64,000 nt of DNA, taken from assembly GCF_018860745.1 (NCBI RefSeq), contig NZ_JAHKPY010000014.1:558001-622000 (forward strand), written 5' to 3'. Of the stretch, positions 10,853-19,685 are shown piece after piece. The position numbers and the translations under genes were made by a program. The stretch comes from Zobellia uliginosa. Its GTDB lineage: Bacteria; Bacteroidota; Bacteroidia; Flavobacteriales; Flavobacteriaceae. The notes beneath the pieces were generated by a model that was given only the letters and a program-made list of their open reading frames with translations, was not told where the DNA came from and did no database searches. Position 1 is the stretch's first letter. Every line of letters begins with the position of its first letter.

Positions 10853-12520
10853 ATGAAAAATATAAGGTTCTCAAATTTAGATAGAGCAAAAACAATACAG
10901 GATTTAACCAATGACACATACGATTTGGTTGTGATTGGTGGTGGTATTACTGGCGGTGGAATTGCTTTGGATGCAGCTTCACGCGGATTGAAAGTGGCCT
11001 TAGTTGAAAAAGGCGACTTTGCATCTGGTACCAGTAGTAAATCCACCAAACTAATTCATGGTGGGTTGCGTTACTTAAAGCAATTTGATTTTTGGTTGGT
11101 GAAAGAAGTAGGGTCAGAGCGGGCAATCGTTCACAAGTTGGCGCCGCACTTAGTACTTCCGGAAAAAATGTTGTTGCCCCTTATCGAAAACGGTTCGTAC
11201 GGAAAATGGTTAACATCCATTGGGTTAAAGGTGTATGATATTTTGGCACAGGTTACCGGAGAGGACAAACGTAAGATGTTAGAGAAGAAAGAGGCTATGA
11301 AGTTAGAACCTTTACTTCCTAAAAAAATAGTAAAAGGTGCTGGATACTATGCAGAGTACCGTACAGATGATGCGCGTTTAACAATCGAGAATATCAAATC
11401 CAGTTTATTGTTTGGTGCCCAGGCATTGAATTACGCTTCTGTGGAAGATTTTATTTATGTAGATGATAAAGTGGCTGGGGTTAAGGTGAAAGACGGTGTT
11501 AGTGGTGCTACATTCAGTATTAAGTCCAAATATGTTATAAGTGCAGCTGGCCCATGGGTAGATGAGCTAAGAAGCACTAACAATTCCAAAAAGGGAAAAC
11601 AGTTGCATTTAACCAAAGGGGTTCATTTGGTATTTCCAAAAGAAAAATTGCCAATAAAACAATCGGTATATTTTGATGTTCCAGATGGTAGAATGATGTT
11701 TGCCATTCCGCGTGGAAAAATAACCTATGTAGGTACAACAGATACCAATTTTAATAAGGACAAGGATAATGTTCGTACAGATTTGGCGGATGCTATCTAT
11801 CTTATTTCTGCGGTAAACAATATGTTTCCTAGTATTAATTTAGAAATGGAGGATATTGTTTCTTCTTGGGCAGGTTTACGTCCATTAATTCATGAAGAAG
11901 GTAAATCTGCTTCTGAGCTATCTAGAAAAGATGAAATTTTCACTTCAGATACGGGTCTTATTAGTATTGCGGGAGGTAAGCTTACGGGTTATCGTAAAAT
12001 GGCAGAAAGGGTTGTGGACCGTATAGCCAAGAAAATGGAAGAGGAAGATGGTACTGAGCTAAAAGATTGTTTTACGGAAAAGATATTCTTATGTGGTAAT
12101 GTGGACTTCAAGAAATTTAAGCATGTAGAAAAGTATATTTCCGAAGTTTATAGTCGCATTAAGCCCGAAGGTTTCTCCAAACATGATGCATGGTTCTTAG
12201 TTACCAACTACGGTAAGCAAACCGAAATGATTCTTGATGATTATGCGGTTTTAAAGGATACTGACAAGTACGTTCGTATGGCAAAAGCCGAACTTCATTT
12301 TGGTATTGATTATGAAATGGTTCAAAATCCAATGGACTTCTTTATTAGAAGAACAGGTAGATTATATTTTGATATTGATAGCGTTCGTTTGTTAATGGAA
12401 CCTATCCTAGAAGAATTTAAATCTATTTTTTCCGTTGATGATGAACAGGTTTCTCAATGGAGAGAAATTTTAATGAAAGAATTAGACGAACACTCCAACT
12501 TTACGCTAGACAGAATATAG
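10853..12520 (+). CDS. glpD: FAD-dependent (aerobic) glycerol-3-phosphate dehydrogenase
   Basis: 555 residues. The N-terminal FAD Rossmann motif VVIGGGITGGGIALDAA (about residues 26-42) is followed by EKGDFASGTSSKSTKLIHGG, the family signature. The mid-region GRMMFAIPRGKITYVGTTD and SSWAGLRPL are typical of GlpD/GlpA, and a C-terminal helical DAO_C domain is present. It oxidises glycerol-3-phosphate to DHAP at the inner membrane, passing electrons to quinone. It is operonic with glpK and ends at a bidirectional terminator shared with the convergent gpsA. Confidence 0.96.
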   Translation: MKNIRFSNLDRAKTIQDLTNDTYDLVVIGGGITGGGIALDAASRGLKVALVEKGDFASGTSSKSTKLIHGGLRYLKQFDFWLVKEVGSERAIVHKLAPHLVLPEKMLLPLIENGSYGKWLTSIGLKVYDILAQVTGEDKRKMLEKKEAMKLEPLLPKKIVKGAGYYAEYRTDDARLTIENIKSSLLFGAQALNYASVEDFIYVDDKVAGVKVKDGVSGATFSIKSKYVISAAGPWVDELRSTNNSKKGKQLHLTKGVHLVFPKEKLPIKQSVYFDVPDGRMMFAIPRGKITYVGTTDTNFNKDKDNVRTDLADAIYLISAVNNMFPSINLEMEDIVSSWAGLRPLIHEEGKSASELSRKDEIFTSDTGLISIAGGKLTGYRKMAERVVDRIAKKMEEEDGTELKDCFTEKIFLCGNVDFKKFKHVEKYISEVYSRIKPEGFSKHDAWFLVTNYGKQTEMILDDYAVLKDTDKYVRMAKAELHFGIDYEMVQNPMDFFIRRTGRLYFDIDSVRLLMEPILEEFKSIFSVDDEQVSQWREILMKELDEHSNFTLDRI

Positions 12521-12561
12521 GTAAGTTAGGGAAGATATTTAAAGTAATTATGTTGAGTGAG

Positions 12562-12602
12562 AAATCGGTCCGTTATCCAAAGAAACGGGCCGATTTTATT
12601 TT
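12562..12602. terminator. bidirectional terminator between glpD and gpsA
   Basis: A 12-bp stem AATCGGTCCGTT/AACGGGCCGATT (one G-T wobble) with a T-rich tail. It sits in the convergent gap and can serve both strands. Confidence 0.8.
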
Positions 12603-12617
12603 TTCTATACTCATAGG

Positions 12618-13613
12618 TTAGTCCAGCTTATCCGTTAGGGCCTTAAATACTTTTTTAGCACTTTTATCTTCATAAAGTACAGCATATACGGCATCAATAA
12701 TTGGGACTTTCACCTTCTTTTTAAACTTTGATTTTATTTCATAGGCACTTTTGGCGGCATAATAACCTTCGGCTACCATACGCATTTCCATTTGAGCGCT
12801 TTTTACGGTATACCCTTTCCCTATCATATTACCAAACATACGGTTGCGACTAAAAGTAGAATACCCAGTAACCAATAAATCACCTAGATAGGCAGATTCA
12901 TTAATATTGCGATCTATTTTATGAATACGTTTGGTGTAACGTTTCATCTCACGGATGGCGTTGCTCATCAGCACGCTTTGGAAATTATCTCCATAACCCA
13001 ATCCATGGGCAATACCTGCAGCAATTGCATAAATGTTTTTAAGCATTGCTGCATATTCTGTTCCTATAATATCATTAGTGACTTTAGTTTTTATATAATC
13101 GCTACTTAAATTTTTTGCAACATATTCAGCTTTTTCCGTATCTGCACAAGCAATAGTAAGGTATGACAAACGCTCTAGTGCAACTTCTTCTGCATGGCAT
13201 GGACCTGTAATTACCCCAATATTCTCAAAAGGAATACCATAAGTCTCATGAAAATGCTCGCCAACAATCAATCCGGTTTCAGGAACAATACCTTTTATTG
13301 CGGAAAAAACAATTTTATCCTTTAACGATGTTTTTATTTTCTTCAATTCTCCACCAACAAATGCAGATGGAATTGCAAATATTAATATATCGGAATTGCT
13401 AACGGCCTTGTTAATATCATCCGTTAACTCTAATTGATTCGTATCAAAAGTAACCGAGGTTAAATAATTTGGATTGTGTTTTTGAATGTTGATAAAACCC
13501 ACGGCATCTGAGTTCCGCATGTACCAACCTACTTTTTCTTGGTTTACACAGAGCATTTTAACAATGGCCGTGGCCCAGCTTCCGCCGCCTAATACTGTAA
13601 ATTTTTGGTTCAT
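12618..13613 (-). CDS. gpsA: NAD(P)-dependent glycerol-3-phosphate dehydrogenase
   Basis: 331 residues. The N-terminal GGGSWATAIVKML is the dinucleotide-binding loop, IFAIPSAFV the second Rossmann half, and VITGPCHAEEVA plus EYAAMLKNIYAIAAGIAHGLGYGDN (read as two adjacent blocks) give the substrate/catalytic region with the family's Lys. It makes glycerol-3-phosphate from DHAP for phospholipid synthesis in the cytosol. It is convergent to glpK-glpD, so the biosynthetic and catabolic G3P enzymes face each other. ATG start at 13613. Confidence 0.95.
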   Translation of the reverse strand: MNQKFTVLGGGSWATAIVKMLCVNQEKVGWYMRNSDAVGFINIQKHNPNYLTSVTFDTNQLELTDDINKAVSNSDILIFAIPSAFVGGELKKIKTSLKDKIVFSAIKGIVPETGLIVGEHFHETYGIPFENIGVITGPCHAEEVALERLSYLTIACADTEKAEYVAKNLSSDYIKTKVTNDIIGTEYAAMLKNIYAIAAGIAHGLGYGDNFQSVLMSNAIREMKRYTKRIHKIDRNINESAYLGDLLVTGYSTFSRNRMFGNMIGKGYTVKSAQMEMRMVAEGYYAAKSAYEIKSKFKKKVKVPIIDAVYAVLYEDKSAKKVFKALTDKLD

Positions 13614-13787
13614 AGCGCTAAAATAAATGGCTTACTTACTATTAAGTGGTTGATTATCGGTATTGGAGTTTCGCTCGGTACAAAATTAGTTAATTTATAA
13701 ATTTAAACCTTAAGGTCTGATTAATAGCACGTTAAGAATAATGGCATGGTGCTTGTTTTATGTTGTAAGAATCACAACACCAGTATT

Positions 13788-14699
13788 ATGAAGACAAAAC
13801 TACTTTTAACTTCCATTTTGATAGCCACTTTAATGACCTCGTGCTATACTGAGGTTATTGTAGAAGATGAATTTATAGATGAGCCAGTATATAATACGAG
13901 CCAAGTATTGCACTCCTATGACCTTTGGTATGTAGATATAAACGCAACTAGGGGACACGGTGAAGTTCCTTTTATCCAAAGGGCATTTACCATCTCTTTT
14001 AATAGAGGCACATTATATGCTAACAATAACATTGTAGGTATAGGTAAGACCGGAAACGGTTTTGGTATAGATATAGGGTATTATGATACGGTTCGTGGTG
14101 CTGTAGACATTGATCATGATATAGATGGACAATGGTTTTTAGATGTTTTTGCCGTAAATGGGAATACTATAGAATTATATGATGCCCGTTCGGATACTTC
14201 ATATTATTTAAAAGGATATGATATAGGGAATTTTGATTATGACATGTTGTTCTATGAGAACATAAATTACTTTTTACAGGAATATGATGCTTGGGAAAAA
14301 ACCTATACAAGTCTTGAGGGAGCGTTAAATGAGTTTGATAATGAGAACTTTTTACAGTTTCAACCTACCTTCTTTAGGTCGTCTATTGACCCAGTAGGAA
14401 CACCTCTGGTAAACCTTAAGTGGGATTTTGAAGGAGATTACTCGGTGTATGACACAGCAGCCGATGAAACGCTTAAAACTTTAACACTGGCGTACCGTTC
14501 ATCGAGCAATGATTACTTTGAATTGTACGTTATTAATGAGAGCACAATTGAGCTTTATCACCCAAGTAGTAAAACAGTATATGAGTTTCGGGGAAAAGGA
14601 TATCAAGAGTACTTAAAAGCCGGAAAGGGCACAGTAGAAAAAAAGAGAAAAAAGACTTCTAATCCCATTATGAATGTGAAAAGAAGTAGAGATATATAA
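13788..14699 (+). CDS. lipoprotein with two internally repeated beta domains, unknown function
   Basis: The ATG at 13788 (MKTKLLLTSI) is chosen because it gives an SpII signal ending in MTSC; the frame is open back to 13746. 303 residues. Two related halves are visible: the first contains WFLDVFAVNGNTIELYDARS (about 123-142), the second DYFELYVINESTIELYHPSS (about 240-260), each followed by a YYLKGYD or YEFRGKGY strand. This suggests a duplicated lipocalin-like fold. The C-terminus is strongly basic (KKRKKTSN). No catalytic motif. The 3' end carries the conserved GGTTGGTTATTTAG element and terminator that also end the small RNA at 43911. Gene is real; function unknown. Confidence 0.8.
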   Translation: MKTKLLLTSILIATLMTSCYTEVIVEDEFIDEPVYNTSQVLHSYDLWYVDINATRGHGEVPFIQRAFTISFNRGTLYANNNIVGIGKTGNGFGIDIGYYDTVRGAVDIDHDIDGQWFLDVFAVNGNTIELYDARSDTSYYLKGYDIGNFDYDMLFYENINYFLQEYDAWEKTYTSLEGALNEFDNENFLQFQPTFFRSSIDPVGTPLVNLKWDFEGDYSVYDTAADETLKTLTLAYRSSSNDYFELYVINESTIELYHPSSKTVYEFRGKGYQEYLKAGKGTVEKKRKKTSNPIMNVKRSRDI

Positions 14700-14705
14700 A
14701 CGTTT

Positions 14706-14722
14706 TTTGGTTGGTTATTTAG
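14706..14722 (+). repeat. 17-nt motif TTTGGTTGGTTATTTAG, copy 1
   Basis: Begins 7 bases after the stop codon of the preceding lipoprotein gene and lies just before a strong terminator. An identical 17-mer lies at 43963-43979, again just before a terminator. The arrangement suggests a conserved 3'-end RNA element. Confidence 0.7.
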
Positions 14723-14726
14723 TTAG

Positions 14727-14765
14727 AAATCGCCCTGGGCAGCAATGCTTGGGGCGGTTTTTTTT
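14727..14765 (+). terminator. GNRA-loop terminator of the 13788 gene
   Basis: Stem CGCCCTGGGCA/TGCTTGGGGCG (11 bp, three G-T wobbles, flanking A-T pairs) closed by a GCAA tetraloop and followed by eight T residues. Its GCCCTG/TTGGGGC arms resemble those of the terminator at 43981-44015. Confidence 0.88.
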
Positions 14766-14896
14766 ATCTCTTAATTGCGCGTTATAATTTTCAAAATAAT
14801 GGATTATAGGTAACTTTCTGGTTTACAGATAACTGTTTAAGTATATTTTGAAATGCATTTAATCTCTAAGTCTATGGCTTATAGGGTATTTTGACT

Positions 14897-14904
14897 TATT
14901 TTTG
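14897..14904 (+). promoter_or_regulatory. candidate -7 box for the SulP gene
   Basis: TATTTTTG followed by C lies 21 bases before the GTG start and fits TAnnTTTG. The -33 region is unclear. Confidence 0.45.
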
Positions 14905-14925
14905 CCCGCTTAAAATCCCAATGTC

Positions 14926-16509
14926 GTGAAGAAGTATCTTAATTTGTTCGATTTTAAGCAAAAGGTGGATTATAAGACCGAGATTCTTTCCGGCCTAACT
15001 GTAGCCTTGGCTTTGGTTCCTGAAGCTATTGCGTTTGCCCTCATTCCGGGTTTTTCTCCCTTAACAGGTTTGTACGCTGCGTTTATACTTTGTTTGGTAA
15101 CCTCTATTTTAGGGGGTCGCCCTGGTATGATATCCGGAGCTACGGGTGCCGTTGCAGTTATTTTTGTTGGACTTATCTTAGAATTAAAGCGCACTTTTCC
15201 TGGTATTGAACCAGAAACGATATTGAATTATGTCTTTGCGACCGTGATTATTGCGGGTGTACTACAGATATTGGCCGGTGTGCTTAGGCTAGGTAAATTT
15301 ATTCGTTTGGTACCGCATCCCGTAATGTTCGGATTTGTAAATGGGTTGGCCATCATTATTTTTATGGCGCAATTTCCTAATTTCTATCAAAAGGGAACAG
15401 AAGATTTATTAACAGGGTCACCTATGTACATTATGTTGGGGCTCACGCTTTTAACAATGTTGATTATATGGGGTTTTCCTAAGTTGACTAAAGCTATACC
15501 TTCTTCTTTGCTCGCTATTATCGTTGTTTCAGGAATCGTTATTGGTTTTGGTGTAGATACGTTAACAGTTGCGGATACTATGGGGCCAGGTGAAACCATT
15601 AAAGGTGGTTTTCCTCCATTGTCCATACCTCAGTTGCCAATGACGCTTAAAACATTGAGTATTATATTTCCTTACGCCGCAATTGTTGCTGGTGTTGGTC
15701 TGATCGAGAGCTTGTTGACATTGAATATTATTGATGAAATTACGGATACCCGCGGTAGTGGTAACAAAGAATGTGTAGCTCAGGGTACAGCGAATATCCT
15801 ATCCGGATTCTTATCTGGTATGGGTGGTTGTGCTATGATCGGACAGAGTTTAATTAATACATCTTCGGGTGCAAGAGCGCGTTTGTCCGGTATTACTGCA
15901 GCCGTAATGCTTTTAGTATTCATAATGTTCGGTTCTAGCCTAATCGAGCAATTGCCTATGGCGGCTTTGGTAGGCTTGATGTTTATGGTTGCCATCGGTA
16001 CTTTTGAATGGGCTAGCTTCAAGACTTTTGGAAAAATGCCGAAGTCGGATGTTGTGGTTATGGTCTTAGTAACGTTGATTACAGCTATTACGCACAACCT
16101 TGCTATTGCTGTTCTATTAGGTGTTGTGATTTCTGCATTGGCATACTCTTGGGAAAATGCAAAACGTATTAGAGCAAGAAAATTCACAGATGACAATGGC
16201 GTGAAACATTATGAAATATACGGACCGTTATTTTTTGGCTCAACTACCTTGTTTGCTGAGAAATTTGATATTCAGAACGACCCAAAAGAAGTTATAATCG
16301 ACTTTAAAGAAAGCCGTGTAGCGGATATGTCCGGTATAGAAGCACTGAATAAAATTACGGAACGCTACGCAAAAGCCGGTAAAAAAGTACATTTACGTCA
16401 CTTAAGTAAAGATTGCATTCGCCTTTTAGAAAATGCTGTTGATATTATTGATGTAAATGTCTTAGAAGACCCTACTTACAAAGTAGCAGTTGATAAAGCG
16501 AATGCTTAG
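14926..16509 (+). CDS. SulP family anion transporter with STAS domain
   Basis: GTG start at 14926; an ATG at 14921 runs into a stop after one codon and is in another frame. 527 residues with about 12-14 membrane segments. The SulP signature begins at about residue 20 (SGLTVALALVPEAIAFA) and continues with the GLYAAF and GGRPGMISGATGAVAVI half-helix region, the anion-binding site in this fold. A C-terminal STAS domain (about 425-520; VIIDFKESRVADMSGIEAL) follows. It probably moves sulfate or bicarbonate across the inner membrane. No cysteine-biosynthesis or carbonic-anhydrase gene adjoins, so the substrate is unresolved. Confidence 0.93.
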   Translation: MKKYLNLFDFKQKVDYKTEILSGLTVALALVPEAIAFALIPGFSPLTGLYAAFILCLVTSILGGRPGMISGATGAVAVIFVGLILELKRTFPGIEPETILNYVFATVIIAGVLQILAGVLRLGKFIRLVPHPVMFGFVNGLAIIIFMAQFPNFYQKGTEDLLTGSPMYIMLGLTLLTMLIIWGFPKLTKAIPSSLLAIIVVSGIVIGFGVDTLTVADTMGPGETIKGGFPPLSIPQLPMTLKTLSIIFPYAAIVAGVGLIESLLTLNIIDEITDTRGSGNKECVAQGTANILSGFLSGMGGCAMIGQSLINTSSGARARLSGITAAVMLLVFIMFGSSLIEQLPMAALVGLMFMVAIGTFEWASFKTFGKMPKSDVVVMVLVTLITAITHNLAIAVLLGVVISALAYSWENAKRIRARKFTDDNGVKHYEIYGPLFFGSTTLFAEKFDIQNDPKEVIIDFKESRVADMSGIEALNKITERYAKAGKKVHLRHLSKDCIRLLENAVDIIDVNVLEDPTYKVAVDKANA

Positions 16510-16519
16510 GCTAAAGATG

Positions 16520-16538
16520 TGAGTAAGGCCTTTACTCA
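16520..16538. terminator. short hairpin between the convergent SulP and GH105 genes
   Basis: A 7-bp stem TGAGTAA/TTACTCA with a GGCCT loop sits in the 41-base convergent gap. It lacks a long T-run, so it is a weak terminator candidate. Confidence 0.4.
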
Positions 16539-16550
16539 TTTGTAATGCTG

Positions 16551-17666
16551 TTATTCTCCACCGTAAAGTTTGTAAACCTCAGAACCAGCGCTTAGAAAAG
16601 CCCCTGTGCCGTATACTTCGGTTTTGTCCGGCCAAGCTTTACCTGGTGCGGCACCAATTGGTTGTACATAGCCTAACATGCCGTCTTTGGTAACGTGTCC
16701 TACCATTGCATTCCAGCCTTTTTTTACCGCAGGCTCATAAGTGGCCTTGTCTAAAATACCATGGTTTATACCCCATGCCAATCCGTAAACATAAAATGAT
16801 GAACCGCTCGTTTCTGTTGTTGGGTAAAAGTCCAGTCCTAAAAGGCTCATGGCCCAATGTCCTTCTGGAGTTTGTATTTTGAGTATTTTTTCGGCCATTT
16901 TGGTATAGATATCCAAGAAGTATTTGTAGCCTTCGCTTTGCGGGTCTAGTTCGTTCATAATATTGGTGAGACCGGCAAAAACCCAGCCATTTCCTCTAGA
17001 CCAAAAGATTTTTGTGCCATTGTCCAGCTGACTAAAATAGCGTTCATCCCTGTAGTAAAGATTTTCGTCTTTATCAAAAAGAAAATCCGTTGAAGCCTTA
17101 AATTCACCGACCATAAAGTCTAGATACTTTTTCTCCCCTGTTTCTTTGTACAACTTAGCCCATACAGGAGGTGACATGAAAAGGGCATCACACCAGTTCC
17201 AGCGATCTTGGTGATATGGTGTTTCCCATTCCAAAGAGCTCAACGAAGGATGATACATGATAAAATTAAATTGTTCCTTGGTAGGGGCAATCATTCTTTC
17301 ATCTCCATATTTTCGGAAAAGTTCAACATACATCTGCCCTACGGCATGATCATCTGCATGATATTTTCGTTTGTACAGTTGCCATTCATTTTCTTCGCCT
17401 ATGTTTTTCAACCATTCATAATACGCATCATCGTCTGCCATAGCGGCCCATTTTACCATACCTACATAAAGCGCTGCATTTGTCCAATCTAACGGGTGAT
17501 GCGGCTGTTTACGATTGCTATAAAGCTCTTTGAAATTTTTAATTTGCCAATCGGCAACGCGTTGCATATTTTCTTTAACTTTTTTTGGTTTTATCTTTTG
17601 AGAAAAAGACGTGTTCGTACACGAAAAAACAAGGATGACAAGAGAAAAACGTAAAATTGATTTCAA
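16551..17666 (-). CDS. GH105/GH88 family unsaturated glucuronyl/rhamnogalacturonyl hydrolase
   Basis: TTG start at 17666, which opens a signal peptide (SLVILVFSCTNTSFSQ); no in-frame ATG lies nearby upstream. 371 residues forming an (alpha/alpha)6 barrel. DDHAVGQMY (Asp105/Asp106) and WNWCDALFM (Asp160) correspond to the two catalytic acidic sites of the YteR-like family, and SRGNGWV plus a late SSFYVYGLAWG are typical. Such enzymes hydrate the delta-4,5-unsaturated uronic residue left by polysaccharide lyases (pectin, ulvan or similar). It is exported, probably periplasmic. No lyase or SusC/D pair is adjacent, so it acts with genes elsewhere. Confidence 0.9.
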   Translation of the reverse strand: MKSILRFSLVILVFSCTNTSFSQKIKPKKVKENMQRVADWQIKNFKELYSNRKQPHHPLDWTNAALYVGMVKWAAMADDDAYYEWLKNIGEENEWQLYKRKYHADDHAVGQMYVELFRKYGDERMIAPTKEQFNFIMYHPSLSSLEWETPYHQDRWNWCDALFMSPPVWAKLYKETGEKKYLDFMVGEFKASTDFLFDKDENLYYRDERYFSQLDNGTKIFWSRGNGWVFAGLTNIMNELDPQSEGYKYFLDIYTKMAEKILKIQTPEGHWAMSLLGLDFYPTTETSGSSFYVYGLAWGINHGILDKATYEPAVKKGWNAMVGHVTKDGMLGYVQPIGAAPGKAWPDKTEVYGTGAFLSAGSEVYKLYGGE

Positions 17667-17773
17667 AATAATAGAGTTTAAGTGAAATGAGAACTACTAA
17701 TATATTCAAAAAAAATATGCCGTCACCTTATTTTTTAATAGGATAACGACATATTGATATAAAATTGATGCTA

Positions 17774-18259
17774 CTAAAGTGTGCGCAGGTACTCTGCAAC
17801 AGCTCTAGTGTCTTCCTCAGAAAGATTCTGATTTAGCATAATAGCATTATTATATTCCTTAAGTAACGCTTTTGCAATTGGATCTTCTTTAAGCATTTTG
17901 TCAGGGTTGGCAATCATGTTCATAACCCATGATGGACTTCTTCTTTCATAAACACCTTTTAAGGCTGGGCCAATTAAACGTTTGTCTACCATATGACAAG
18001 CAGTACAAACGGCCTTGAATTTTGCTTCGCCCGCAGCTGCCATTTCAGTATCGATATCCGCGTCAAAAGAAATATCTTTGTAGGGTCCAACACCTTGGTT
18101 ATCCATGTCTACGGGTACACCTTCGGATTTGGCTTCTACCGCTTTGGTTTCGGTTTTAGTTCTGTTCATTTCAAAACCACCCTTTTTTTCTTCTTTTTTC
18201 TCTTCGCCACAGCTGGCAAGTAAAGCACCAAGTGCTAATACGCTCAATAATTTTTTCAT
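17774..18259 (-). CDS. c-type cytochrome lipoprotein
   Basis: 161 residues. The SpII signal peptide ends LASC (Cys17), then a highly charged EEKKEEKKGG linker. One heme c site CTACH occurs at residues 85-89, and a distal Met (likely in NAIMLN, near 141) could ligate heme. The C-terminus NLSEEDTRAVAEYLRTL is the usual class I cytochrome c helix. It is a membrane-tethered periplasmic electron carrier. No terminal oxidase or reductase adjoins, so its partner cannot be named. Confidence 0.9.
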   Translation of the reverse strand: MKKLLSVLALGALLASCGEEKKEEKKGGFEMNRTKTETKAVEAKSEGVPVDMDNQGVGPYKDISFDADIDTEMAAAGEAKFKAVCTACHMVDKRLIGPALKGVYERRSPSWVMNMIANPDKMLKEDPIAKALLKEYNNAIMLNQNLSEEDTRAVAEYLRTL

Positions 18260-18332
18260 CTTATGCCTTTTTCAATGTTCAAGCCTTTAGTGCGGCTTTT
18301 ATTTGCGTCGCTAATATAACGATTCACTAAAT

Positions 18333-19295
18333 TTAAACCATGTCTTGCACAAATTTAATTGCTGTTTTTTCTGAGTAATATAGGTTAGAAGGCGCTACAA
18401 AGCCCACGTGACCACCAAAATCGGGAACTTTAAAATACAGATTTGAATTTTCCTTGGCTTCGGTATAAGGATAACATTCTTCGCCCAGAAATGAATCGTT
18501 CTTTGCATTTACTATAAGTGTTGGTACTTTAATCTTGGGTAAGAATTGACGGCAGCTACACTGTTCATAGTAATCAATTGCATTTTTGAAGCCGTGGGCC
18601 CTGCTTGTATAGATATCATCAAAATCCTTTAAGGTTTTGATCTGGTCTATATCATTTGTTGATAGGTTATCTGGAAACATTTTTTGTTTTGGATAGAGTT
18701 TTGCTACCAAGTGATTTTTAAATCGCTTTGCATAGAGGTAGTTTTTGGCGGACATTAGTTCTTTAAGTGAACTATGAAGGTTGCAAGGAACGGAAATGCC
18801 TATTACTGCTTTTAGTTCAGGAGGTAGTATACGATCTTCACCAGTATATTTTAAAGCCATATTCCCGCCCAAGCTTACTCCTTTTATATAGATTTCAGAA
18901 TATTCTTGCTTTTCTAGAATATGTTGCACCACTGCATCCAAATCTTCAGTTGCACCGGAATGGTAGGAGCGAAAAAGGCGATTGGTTTCTCCGCTGCATC
19001 CTCTAAAATTAACGGCACAGGCGTCAACTCCATCCAAGTTAAAGGCTTTTGCGCTTCCCGTTATGTAGGGGCGTTGCGCGTTTCCCTCAAGGCCATGCAG
19101 TAAAATAATTACCTTTTCTGATTTGGTTTTTGCATAGCTCCAATCCAAATCCATGAAATCACCATCCTCAAGTTCTAGCCGTTCTCTTTGTTGTTCCAGC
19201 CCTTCTATTCGTCTAAATAGACCGGAATATACGGTAGATAGATGTCCGTTTTTGAATATAAAATTAGGATTGTAATCAGAAGGAAGTATAGGCAT
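18333..19295 (-). CDS. YheT-type alpha/beta-fold hydrolase
   Basis: 320 residues, cytosolic. HGLEGNAQRPYI (oxyanion region, about 67-78), VNFRGCSGETN, the nucleophile elbow GVSLGGN (Ser141), NAKNDSFLG (Asp267) and GGHVGF (His296) give a full catalytic triad in the arrangement of the COG0429/YheT group. The natural substrate of YheT is not well defined; some relatives are esterases. It stands alone between the cytochrome gene and the divergent zinc-finger gene. Confidence 0.9.
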   Translation of the reverse strand: MPILPSDYNPNFIFKNGHLSTVYSGLFRRIEGLEQQRERLELEDGDFMDLDWSYAKTKSEKVIILLHGLEGNAQRPYITGSAKAFNLDGVDACAVNFRGCSGETNRLFRSYHSGATEDLDAVVQHILEKQEYSEIYIKGVSLGGNMALKYTGEDRILPPELKAVIGISVPCNLHSSLKELMSAKNYLYAKRFKNHLVAKLYPKQKMFPDNLSTNDIDQIKTLKDFDDIYTSRAHGFKNAIDYYEQCSCRQFLPKIKVPTLIVNAKNDSFLGEECYPYTEAKENSNLYFKVPDFGGHVGFVAPSNLYYSEKTAIKFVQDMV

Positions 19296-19406
19296 TTGAA
19301 ACTAGTATTTATGAACGAAACAGGTTGAATTATAGGCTATAACCACTCTCAAAAAATGATGCTATTTGAATGATTACCCATGTTAATCTTTATTGTAAAT
19401 TTAGCC

Positions 19407-19682
19407 ATGTCAAAAATAGCACGAAAATGTAGGCATTTAGACGCCATCACTGAAGTAAAGCAAAATCAGGTTTACGAATGTGAGGAATGTATAAAAATTG
19501 GCGATAGCTGGGTTCATTTGCGTACTTGCCAAACTTGTGGAACAACCCTATGTTGTGATAGTTCTCCCAATCAACATGCTAGTAAACACGCACAATCTAG
19601 CGGCCACCCCGTAATTAGCAGTGCAGAACCAGAAGAGAGATGGCTTTGGTGCTATCCTGATGAACTAATAGCTAGATACTAA
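19407..19682 (+). CDS. UBP-type zinc finger protein
   Basis: The ATG at 19407 (MSKIARKCRHLD) is chosen; the in-frame ATG at 19380 adds nine unlikely residues. 91 residues, essentially one ZnF-UBP domain. Ligand candidates are the CRHL pair, CEEC, CQTCG, CC, and a His cluster NQHASKHAQSSGHP; the C-terminal WLWCYPDE strand is typical. In eukaryotes this domain binds the ubiquitin C-terminus; bacteria without ubiquitin also carry it, with unknown ligand. Only 3 bases separate its stop from the next ATG, so it is almost certainly co-transcribed and translationally linked with the CNB-reductase gene. Confidence 0.88.
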   Translation: MSKIARKCRHLDAITEVKQNQVYECEECIKIGDSWVHLRTCQTCGTTLCCDSSPNQHASKHAQSSGHPVISSAEPEERWLWCYPDELIARY

Positions 19683-19685
19683 ATT

